Assembly: GCA_030149295.1 (NCBI GenBank)
Contig: JASBRV010000049.1
Coordinates: 1-64,000, forward strand
Direction of reading: 5' to 3'
Length of the DNA stretch: 64,000 bases
DNA from: Bacteriovoracales bacterium
Lineage (GTDB): Bacteria; Bdellovibrionota; Bacteriovoracia; Bacteriovoracales; Bacteriovoracaceae
The stretch's first letter is position 1. The number at the start of each line of letters is the position of its first letter. Positions 17,961 through 25,356 of this stretch are shown here, piece by piece. A program made the translations under genes and the position numbers. The notes beneath the pieces were generated by a model, which was not told the DNA's origin, searched no databases, and was given only the letters and a program-made list of their open reading frames with translations.

Positions 17961-20764
17961 TACGCCCCCTTCTTAAATATTTTACTGAAGAAACCACCTT
18001 TCTTTTCCTCTTTAGGTTTGGGTTTTTCACTTGCTTTTCTTTGTTGGGTCGTGCCAACCGTTTGATGGTATTCACTCAAATAAATTCCTCTTGCTACCTC
18101 AAAAAGGGCTTCGAGAGAATCTGCTTTTTCAGGATTAAAGCTGGCACCCGGAATGAATATGGCTAAGCCTAGCAGAGTGACACCTTCATAAAAGGGAAAA
18201 ACAAACTCATTTTCTTTTTGTTGAAAGGTGTGATCAAGCCAGGCCGGCGTTGATTTTTCTAGCCACTGGCCATAGCGAGTCGCTGGGCCTAACTCCCAGG
18301 CTTTTTTAAAGGCATCAACTTCTTTTTCATAAGAGCTAAGATCTTGTTTATAGTCATCTTCAAACTCTTTTCTTTCGGATCTCGTGAGGGCATCTAGCTC
18401 TTCTTGTTTCGGTTTTTCCGGCGGCTTACCAGCACCATTGGCGATAAATCCGTTATAGAGTATTTCTAATTCCTTACCTGGTTTCGTAGTATAAAAGACT
18501 GTGGCACCATCAAATTGAAGCTTTACCTTGTCATTAATAAATTCACAAAGACTTTGAGGCTCGGATTTATCATCGAAATAGAAGTTTAAGACCTCGATGG
18601 CATACTCCATCCCTAAAGAAAGAGGTTCGAAAACCTTTTCTGTTTCCTGTTCTTCTTCTGTCGCTTGAATCTCCTCAAACTCCATATCTTCGAGGTTACC
18701 CTCAGGATTGATCACCTTTTTAGTATAGGTCTTTATCTTGGCGACATTATCAAAGGCGCCATACTGTTTCTTTTTATTGGGAATACCATCTATGTTAATC
18801 CCTTCAAATTCTTTTTTGAGTTGACCGTAGTCGATAGTCTGTTCACCTAGGTCTTGGTTCTCTATAATGAGCTCTTTTTCTTGTCTCGACTCGCTAGGGA
18901 AGTCTTCTTGTGCTTTTTCAGGTTTCTCCCATCCATCACCCCAATCATTATTGTCATGACGTAAACTCTCACGACTGGAATAGTGGGTTTTTATATGATC
19001 GGCCTTTGCATTAGAACGATTGTGCCCACGCTTCTCTTCCTTGTCTTTGGCATTTAACGTCTTCTTTTGTAATTCATCCTCTTCGACTTTAAGTCCACTT
19101 TGCTTTTTTCCAAATTCAGACTCTTCTTCCTGGATACCTTTTTCTCTATTACGATCAAAGTCTTCATCGATGACATTAAGGGAAGCTTTCTTCCTTCTCT
19201 CCCCATAGTCTTCTTCATAGACATTTTCATCTAATAGGGGATCTTTCTCTATATCATCTTCTAGGGCAAGTGCGGCCTTCTTTTTTCTCTTTTCTTCATT
19301 AAGGAGTTCTTGAGCTTCATCCTTATAAATATCTTCATCATCTTCTAGGTCAATTGATTTCTTGGCAGCACCACCACGCAGATAGCCATCAATTTGATCG
19401 GCCTTAGCCTCTCTTTTCTTATCTTCTTTTTCAAAGATTTCTTCATCCTGATGACGATCTCTCTTAGCCTCCTCATGCTCTGCCTCTATGTCGAGCTTGA
19501 TGCCATCCTTTCTTTCATCACTATTAACTTCTTTCTCTTCTGTTTTATCTAAAAAGTCAGATTCTCCATCATCAACGAGTTCAAGTTTTTTCTTCTTTTT
19601 CTTGGCTTCAACTTCTTCGATCTCTTCTTTATCTACATAGCCCTTGTCTTCTTCCTCATCATCTAAGAGTTTAAGTTTCTTTTTTCGCTCTTTTTCAACA
19701 AGGTCTTCTTCCTCTCTTTCAGCTCTTTCTCTATACTCAGCTTCATCTTCAATCTGGAGACCTTTTTTGACATCACCTTTGTAGTGTCCCCCTAGGTCCT
19801 CAGCCTTTTCACCTTTTTGTCTTTCCTCAATTTCTGTGTCCTCGACAATGGGAGCTTGTTTCTTTTTCTTTGCCGCAACCTCTTCTTCAAAAGCGAGCGT
19901 TTTTTTTCTGTCTTGTTTAGCGACATCGACGATAGCCTCTTCATTTATTTGCCTTTTGATTTCATCTAGATCTTCTTCAAGATCAAAAGCGACAGGCCTT
20001 TTCTTTGTCTCTTCTTCCTCTTCTTCGAGTTCTTGTTTTTCTAAAGCGCCTTTGTAGTGACCATCGATCTCTTCTTCACGATAGCCTTTGTTTTTATTTT
20101 CCTCTTCTCCTAAGTCAAGATCTTCTTCTCTTTTTTTAGTTTTATTTTTATAAAAACCAGAGATGGCCTCTTCTTTGTATTTATTCTTTTTTGGCTTTGA
20201 GTAATCATCAAGAACATTCTCTTCTACTTCTTTTTTTGTTTTCTTTTCAGTTGAAGCTTCTTCCTCGTCAAGAATGACACCTTTTTCAGCACGAAGCTTT
20301 TGTTGGCCATCACTTTCTTGTTCATTGTCACCCTGACCAAACTTGGTGTTCATCTCCTGGTCTTCATCTTTTTTCGTAGAAATTGATCTAAGCTGGAGGC
20401 GAACTTTGTAGAGAAGAGTTTTTGGATTAACTGGTTCAACCACACATTCAGTAAGGCCTACTTTCATAAATTTATCTAGGGTCTTTCGAGGAATGTTTTT
20501 GGGTGATAAAAGAATCGTTTTTGATTGAAGTTTTTTAATAGTTCTTTTGTTTTGCTGAAGCATCATCGCGCATTTTTTAGGACTAGAGGTTAAAATGAGA
20601 CCTTGTCCAATAGTTGGGATCAGCTGTTGGGCTTCCTCAAGAGCATCGATTTCGAAAACTTCGATTCCTTCGGCTTCAGCATTTTCCTCTACCACTTCCT
20701 TTAGCTTTTTAAGGGTTTCTGATAGGGGTTCGAGAAATATTAGCGGTTTTGTTCCTAGACTCAT
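17960..20764 (-). CDS. 934-aa charged repeat protein with receiver-like and GAF-like ends
   Basis: Residues ~1-130 follow a receiver fold, ending VGLTECVVEPVNPKTLLYKV where a receiver has its KPf motif, but without the acidic and phospho-acceptor Asp. Residues ~135-640 are a very Glu/Lys/Asp-rich disordered or coiled region. In it a short motif recurs about five times: AISGFYKN, EIDGHYKG, DLGGHYKG, QIDGYLRG, HIKTHYSS. Residues ~735-905 look like a GAF-type sensor domain (FVFPFYEGVTLLGLAIFIPG), assigned by pattern only. There are no TM segments. It heads an operon with a degenerate HD-GYP protein and a pseudo-receiver. Function unknown; a cytoplasmic scaffold is my inference. Confidence 0.7.
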   Translation of the reverse strand: MSLGTKPLIFLEPLSETLKKLKEVVEENAEAEGIEVFEIDALEEAQQLIPTIGQGLILTSSPKKCAMMLQQNKRTIKKLQSKTILLSPKNIPRKTLDKFMKVGLTECVVEPVNPKTLLYKVRLQLRSISTKKDEDQEMNTKFGQGDNEQESDGQQKLRAEKGVILDEEEASTEKKTKKEVEENVLDDYSKPKKNKYKEEAISGFYKNKTKKREEDLDLGEEENKNKGYREEEIDGHYKGALEKQELEEEEEETKKRPVAFDLEEDLDEIKRQINEEAIVDVAKQDRKKTLAFEEEVAAKKKKQAPIVEDTEIEERQKGEKAEDLGGHYKGDVKKGLQIEDEAEYRERAEREEEDLVEKERKKKLKLLDDEEEDKGYVDKEEIEEVEAKKKKKKLELVDDGESDFLDKTEEKEVNSDERKDGIKLDIEAEHEEAKRDRHQDEEIFEKEDKKREAKADQIDGYLRGGAAKKSIDLEDDEDIYKDEAQELLNEEKRKKKAALALEDDIEKDPLLDENVYEEDYGERRKKASLNVIDEDFDRNREKGIQEEESEFGKKQSGLKVEEDELQKKTLNAKDKEEKRGHNRSNAKADHIKTHYSSRESLRHDNNDWGDGWEKPEKAQEDFPSESRQEKELIIENQDLGEQTIDYGQLKKEFEGINIDGIPNKKKQYGAFDNVAKIKTYTKKVINPEGNLEDMEFEEIQATEEEQETEKVFEPLSLGMEYAIEVLNFYFDDKSEPQSLCEFINDKVKLQFDGATVFYTTKPGKELEILYNGFIANGAGKPPEKPKQEELDALTRSERKEFEDDYKQDLSSYEKEVDAFKKAWELGPATRYGQWLEKSTPAWLDHTFQQKENEFVFPFYEGVTLLGLAIFIPGASFNPEKADSLEALFEVARGIYLSEYHQTVGTTQQRKASEKPKPKEEKKGGFFSKIFKKGA

Positions 20765-20901
20765 AACTTCATTATTTATCGGTATTTCTCTTCTATTTTT
20801 TGAAAAAAATTACGTAAAAAAAGAAAGCAATAATAAAGAGGGAATCTTGAGCCCGAGTGAACTGGTCGGTTAAAAAAGTGAAAATCGCGGAAAATTTTTC
20901 T

Positions 20902-20928
20902 AAAGGTATTTTTTCAGGCTCCGAAATT
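20902..20928 (+). promoter_or_regulatory. Sigma-28-like flagellin promoter
   Basis: TAAA (20902-20905), a 15-nt spacer, then TCCGAAAT (20921-20928). The FliA consensus is TAAA-N15-GCCGATAA; five of the eight -10 bases match, including the CCGA core. It lies ~128 nt upstream of the flagellin start on the correct strand. Confidence 0.5.
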
Positions 20929-21055
20929 AGACATGACTGCCTTGTGGTAGTCGGAAATTTTTAAACCATAGTTTCAGAGAGCAGTATGCTCATTTTTCCT
21001 CACGGTTAGGGATCAAGCACCAAGGATGCGGCGCCAAGAAGACAAGGAGGATCTA

Positions 21056-21889
21056 ATGGGTTTACGTATTAACACCAACACGACGTCTCTCGCCGCCCAG
21101 CGAACTCTAGGCGTTAACAATGAAGCACAAGCTAAAACACTCGGTAAGTTGTCATCAGGGACACGTATCGTGCGTTCAGCTGACGATGCTGCAGGTCTAG
21201 CGATCAGTGAAAAATTGAAAGCAACGATCCGTGGACAGTCGCAAGCTGAAAGAAACGCGAACGATGGTATCTCTATGATTCAAACGGCTGAAGGTGGTCT
21301 TAGCGAAATCGGCAACATTCTTATCCGTATGAGAGAACTCTCAGTTCAAGCTGCCTCGGACACTGTAGGGGACTCTGAGAGATCATTTACTGATCTTGAG
21401 TATCAAAACCTCAAACAGGAAATTGAGCGTATCTCTCAGGTAACTGAATTCAACGGTAAGAAACTTCTTAACGGTTCTGGGGAGACATATGATTTCCAGA
21501 TCGGTATTAACAATGACGATTTTCAAGACCGTATTAAATTTAACGCATCAATGCTTAACAGCTCTCTTGAGAATCTTGGAGTTGGTGAGCTTGCGGTCAC
21601 TTCAAAAGAAGAGTCGCAAAATGCTCTTGCAGCACTTGATTCTGCTATTCAGCAAGTTTCAGGACAAAGAGCCGAGCTAGGAGCGAAGCAAAATAGACTT
21701 CAGTCCACAGTTCAAAACCTGCAAGTAAGTAATGAGAACTTGAGTGCTGCGAATTCACGAATTCGTGACACTGACTACGCTGCTGAAACAGCTAAGAATG
21801 CTAAACTTAACATTCTTAATGCCGCTGGTACTTCAGTTCTTGCGCAGTCAAATGCTCAAGGTCAAAATGCTCTTCAGCTCATTGGTTAA
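21056..21889 (+). CDS. fliC: Flagellin
   Basis: 277 aa starting MGLRINTNTTSLAAQRTLG, with a perfect ribosome binding site (AAGGAGG) just upstream; an in-frame ATG at 21026 is too early. The conserved D0/D1 N-terminus includes LSSGTRIVRSADDAAGLAIS. The C-terminus includes SRIRDTDYAAETAK and ends NALQLIG. The variable D2/D3 region is nearly absent, as in other short flagellins. It is monocistronic, with a sigma-28-like promoter upstream and a strong terminator downstream. It forms the flagellar filament after export by the type III apparatus. Confidence 0.97.
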   Translation: MGLRINTNTTSLAAQRTLGVNNEAQAKTLGKLSSGTRIVRSADDAAGLAISEKLKATIRGQSQAERNANDGISMIQTAEGGLSEIGNILIRMRELSVQAASDTVGDSERSFTDLEYQNLKQEIERISQVTEFNGKKLLNGSGETYDFQIGINNDDFQDRIKFNASMLNSSLENLGVGELAVTSKEESQNALAALDSAIQQVSGQRAELGAKQNRLQSTVQNLQVSNENLSAANSRIRDTDYAAETAKNAKLNILNAAGTSVLAQSNAQGQNALQLIG

Positions 21890-21915
21890 TCCAACGATTT
21901 AAAAGCATAAAAAGG

Positions 21916-21945
21916 AAAGCCCCCAGAATTGGGGGTTTCTTCTTT
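21916..21945 (+). terminator. Rho-independent terminator after flagellin
   Basis: CCCCC (21920-21924) and GGGGG (21931-21935) with a 6-nt loop, followed by a T-rich tract (TTTCTTCTTTTT). It is 26 nt after the flagellin stop. Confidence 0.85.
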
Positions 21946-21970
21946 TTAGAGCTGCTGAATAGGAGCTATT

Positions 21971-23410
21971 TTGAGTAAAGTGTTCTCAATGGATTTAAGA
22001 TCCTTAGCCCTGATGCGTATTAGCTTGGGGTTAATGAGTTTTGCTTTTTTTCTGGTAAAATTTCCCTTTGCTCATTCTTTCTATTCGTCTCAAGGTCTTC
22101 TCGATCAAACGGCAATTTCGACTTTTTTTCATGGGATTCATTCTTTTAACCTTTTACTTTTCTACAGTGAACCTTGGTTTGTTTACAGTTTATTTATTTT
22201 GGGTTTCTTTCTCTCTCTTTGCTTTTCTTTGGGAGTAAAAACGAGAATTTGTGGCTGGCTTCTGTGGTTTATCACCTTAACTCTTCAAGGCCGTTTCACT
22301 TTGAGTCTCAATGGTGGAGACATTTTGTTGCCTTTGCTCTTCCTATGGTCAAACTTTTTACCCGTGACCAGGGTATTTTCTTTTGATTCTTTTTTAAAAG
22401 ATAAAAATCAAAGCTCTTTTTATAGATTTCATTATTTTGGATGGGGGAATTTTGCCTGGTTTCTTCAAGTGATCCTCATTTATTTTATGAGTGGTCTCTA
22501 TAAAGATCACCCTTATTGGCATAGTTCAGGCCAAGCCTTATGGCTGGCCCTTAATCTTGATACTTTTACCACTTCTATAGGAAGCTTTTTAAAAGGATGG
22601 GTTGCTCTTCTTCCGTGGCTCAGTAAGGCGACTTATTTTCTTGAACTTTTAGGGCCATTTCTTTTATTGATCCCCATAGCGTTGGTGAGATTATTTTTGG
22701 TGCTTGTTTTCGTGAGCTTTCATACAGGAATTTTCTTGACCTTTGATATTGGTATTTTTCCCTTCATCTGTATGGTGATGTGGCTGCCTTTTATTCCTTC
22801 TTTTTTTTGGGAAAAATTGGCGAAATACAAATTTTCTTTTCAGCTAAAGGGAAAAAAATTTGAGAAATTAACTTTCCTATCAAGTGCGCCTTATAAAGAC
22901 TCTCTTGGAAAAAGAACACTTATTTTTTTCTTTTGCTTTTTGAGTCTTTGGTACAACTTAGGAGATTATTCACATTTGAGAAAGTGGCAGATGCAAGGGC
23001 ACCTAAGAGACGCTTCATTTCTACTCGGCCTCGATCAGCGTTGGGATATGTTTGGTCCGTTTCCGGCAACCAGAGAGGGCTGGCCAATTATGGTGGCTTC
23101 TTTAAAAAATGGATCCAAAGTGGATCCTTGGAATCAAGGCGCAATAAAATTTGATAAACCAAAAAATCCTAAGTATCGCAGTATATTTTGGAGAAAGACC
23201 TGGGAGCGTTTGTCACTTTTTCGTTATCAATCCTATCGACCTCATTTGGTTCGTTTTATGTGTGAGCGATGGAATCGGCATCATGGCTTAACGCAAAAGC
23301 AAATGGAAAGTATTCATCTTTATTACCTGATAGAGCACAGCCCAATCTCCCCGCAAGAAAAGCCTCATTTAAAAAGGGATGATTTGGGTAGTTTTAGCTG
23401 TGTAAGATAG
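21971..23410 (+). CDS. HTTM-domain membrane protein
   Basis: 479 aa from a TTG start preceded by AGGAG at 5 nt spacing; ATG 21989 is an in-frame alternative. The first ~310 residues have several TM helices with the horizontally-transferred-transmembrane (HTTM) pattern related to vitamin-K-dependent gamma-carboxylase: ALMRISLGL near the start, FTLSLNGGDILLPLLFLW, YFMSGLYKDHPYW. The C-terminal ~150 residues are soluble and contain the LDQRWDMFGPFP motif common in this family. Bacterial members are mostly uncharacterised; the substrate is unknown. Confidence 0.8.
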   Translation: MSKVFSMDLRSLALMRISLGLMSFAFFLVKFPFAHSFYSSQGLLDQTAISTFFHGIHSFNLLLFYSEPWFVYSLFILGFFLSLCFSLGVKTRICGWLLWFITLTLQGRFTLSLNGGDILLPLLFLWSNFLPVTRVFSFDSFLKDKNQSSFYRFHYFGWGNFAWFLQVILIYFMSGLYKDHPYWHSSGQALWLALNLDTFTTSIGSFLKGWVALLPWLSKATYFLELLGPFLLLIPIALVRLFLVLVFVSFHTGIFLTFDIGIFPFICMVMWLPFIPSFFWEKLAKYKFSFQLKGKKFEKLTFLSSAPYKDSLGKRTLIFFFCFLSLWYNLGDYSHLRKWQMQGHLRDASFLLGLDQRWDMFGPFPATREGWPIMVASLKNGSKVDPWNQGAIKFDKPKNPKYRSIFWRKTWERLSLFRYQSYRPHLVRFMCERWNRHHGLTQKQMESIHLYYLIEHSPISPQEKPHLKRDDLGSFSCVR

Positions 23411-23510
23411 AAATTTTAATAAACTTGGGCGGTTAACGCTTGGCTGCAAGAATAGTGAACTAACACACTTCTTACTTTTTCATACTTTCCTTCAGATTCT
23501 ATTGAGTTTC

Positions 23511-23530
23511 GTTGACATTAGATGGTCAAC
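23511..23530. promoter_or_regulatory. Inverted repeat upstream of the envelope-motor operon
   Basis: GTTGAC (23511-23516) and GTCAAC (23525-23530) are perfect 6-bp arms with an 8-nt spacer, 64 nt before the ExbB-type gene. The left arm contains TTGACA, a possible -35, but the matching -10 (TAAGAC, spacer 16) is poor. It could be an operator dyad. The rest of the 183-nt gap shows nothing else clear. Confidence 0.35.
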
Positions 23531-23593
23531 TCATAAGACTATTTTTGTCTTATATTTTTGCATTTACAGGAATGATCTTAAGGAGGAGAGTTC

Positions 23594-24298
23594 ATGAGCT
23601 TAGTAGAACAATTTCAGGCCGGTGGTTTCTTTATGTATTTCATCTTGGCCTTCGGTCTTTTAACGATTGCTTTCATTGTAGAGCGAACCATTGCCCTTTA
23701 TTTTCTTCATAAAGAAGCACCTAAGGATTTTAGAAAAAACATTCTTGGCTTTATTGCCCAAGGTGATTTCAAGTCGGCCCAAGACTATATTGATATGGGG
23801 GCAGGACAAACGAGCTTAGGTAAGATCACTTCTATCGCTTGTAAAATGAGAAGCGTTGGCTCAGGTGATGAAGCACTTCAAGCAAGAATGGATGAGCAAC
23901 TCTCAAAAGAGATTTCAAGTTACGATCAAAGAACAGGTTTTCTTGCTATGTTTGGTAACGTTTCAACTCTCTTTGGTCTCCTTGGTACCGTTACGGGTCT
24001 TATTAGTTCATTTGCTGGGGTTGCAGCCGCATCTCCAGTGGAAAGGGCTAACCTTTTGTCACAGGGGATTTCTGAGGCACTTAACTCTACGGCATTTGGT
24101 CTCGTTGCCGCTATTCCGGCCCTTGTTGCTTATGCAATTTTCCAAAATAGGACGGAAAAGATCATTAGTTCTCTAACAGAGCAGGCGAGTGAAATTTATC
24201 ACGATTTTCTTTTCTACACTGAAAGCCACATAAATGAAGAGGAAAGTGCTCCTTTAAAAGCTTCGCAGGGGGCTTCAGAGACTGTGACAAGAAACTAA
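23594..24298 (+). CDS. ExbB/TolQ/MotA-type proton channel (AglR-like)
   Basis: 234 aa with an AAGGAGGAG ribosome binding site. Three TM helices are visible (~12-36, ~120-142, ~160-185) with the family core LFGLLGTVTGLISSFAGVA and the conserved ISEALNSTAFGLVAAIPALV helix. Together with an ExbD partner it forms an inner-membrane proton-driven motor. The downstream genes (two ExbD, TPR, AgmX-type TonB-like protein, OM barrel) match Agl/Glt-type machines of Myxococcus and its relatives better than a TonB or Tol system. Confidence 0.9.
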   Translation: MSLVEQFQAGGFFMYFILAFGLLTIAFIVERTIALYFLHKEAPKDFRKNILGFIAQGDFKSAQDYIDMGAGQTSLGKITSIACKMRSVGSGDEALQARMDEQLSKEISSYDQRTGFLAMFGNVSTLFGLLGTVTGLISSFAGVAAASPVERANLLSQGISEALNSTAFGLVAAIPALVAYAIFQNRTEKIISSLTEQASEIYHDFLFYTESHINEEESAPLKASQGASETVTRN

Positions 24299-24355
24299 AG
24301 TTTCACTTTTTTTAACTATTGAGATTAAAACAAACACCTAGGGATTGGGGACGTT

Positions 24356-24838
24356 ATGAGAAAGAAGACGGGTTTAGGACAAAAGAAAGAGCTTGATGCT
24401 CAATTGAATCTTACTCCTTTTATTGATCTTTTATCGACTTGTGTCTGTTTTCTTTTGATCACCGCAGTTTGGATTGAAATTGGCACTGTTGAAGTTAAAC
24501 AAAGCCATGGAACGGCCGCTCAAGAAGAGAAAAAAGAAACTTACGACCTAGACCTTGTTTTTAAAGACCCTACCCAAATGGCCGTAAATCTCAAGAAAAA
24601 TGGTAAACGTGTTCAAGCACTTAAGGTCAAAGGTGAGGATTTTAACTCGATGATGGTCAATCTCAATGAGACCATCATTTCTAAAGTTCTTACCTACAAG
24701 AAAAAGAGTATTGAGATAGCCACAGCAACAGTTACTCCGCGAAGTACTGTTGATTATGGTGGTTTAATTTCGACTCTTGATGTTCTGAGAAAGAACAAAA
24801 TTGTGAATATTGGTGTTCTCACCGCAAATGGGAATTAA
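24356..24838 (+). CDS. ExbD/TolR-type stator subunit, first copy
   Basis: 160 aa: a short cytoplasmic N-terminus, one TM helix (~21-42) with the conserved proton-carrying Asp24 in LTPFIDLL, and a periplasmic ExbD/TolR domain. It follows the ExbB-type gene and is 2 nt from a second ExbD-like gene. A motor with two different ExbD subunits is the arrangement known for AglR-AglS-AglQ/V systems. Confidence 0.88.
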   Translation: MRKKTGLGQKKELDAQLNLTPFIDLLSTCVCFLLITAVWIEIGTVEVKQSHGTAAQEEKKETYDLDLVFKDPTQMAVNLKKNGKRVQALKVKGEDFNSMMVNLNETIISKVLTYKKKSIEIATATVTPRSTVDYGGLISTLDVLRKNKIVNIGVLTANGN

Positions 24839-24840
24839 TT

Positions 24841-25356
24841 ATGATTTTAAATCAAAGCATGGTTGCTGCTGATGCTTTTGAAAAGCATCTCGTCAATAGA
24901 AAAAGAAAGAAGCACTGGGGAATAAAAGCAGCAGGCTTCACGCTTATGCTCACCTCTATGGTTGATATGTTTAGCATGCTCGTGGTCTTTCTCCTTCAAA
25001 CTTTCTCTAGTTCTCCTGAAATTTTGGTTACCAAGGGGGTAGAGCTACCGAATTCCATCACTCCTTCTCAGGTACGAGAAGCCCCCGTACTAGCGATTTC
25101 AAGTGATGGAAATCTTTATCTCGATCAAGACATTGTTGGAAAAACAGAAGACATCGCTAAGAAGCCTAATGGTCTTCTTAAAAAGTTAAATGTCATTAAA
25201 AAGAACTGGGCCAAATCCCATACTTCTCCTTTCACTGGTGAAATTAACCTCCAAGCGGACAAGGAAATTAAATCTACTGTGGTTGCCCAGATTATGGGAA
25301 TTTTGACTAATAGTCAGTTCCAGTCCATTGAATTAGCTGTGGTGGGGCATCGTTGA
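24841..25356 (+). CDS. ExbD/TolR-type stator subunit, second copy
   Basis: 171 aa: one TM helix (~34-54) with the essential Asp42 in LTSMVDMFSMLVVF, then a periplasmic domain ending LAVVGHR. It differs considerably from the preceding ExbD, so this is not a recent duplication. Its TGA overlaps the ATG of the next gene (TGATG), so the two are translationally coupled. Confidence 0.88.
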   Translation: MILNQSMVAADAFEKHLVNRKRKKHWGIKAAGFTLMLTSMVDMFSMLVVFLLQTFSSSPEILVTKGVELPNSITPSQVREAPVLAISSDGNLYLDQDIVGKTEDIAKKPNGLLKKLNVIKKNWAKSHTSPFTGEINLQADKEIKSTVVAQIMGILTNSQFQSIELAVVGHR

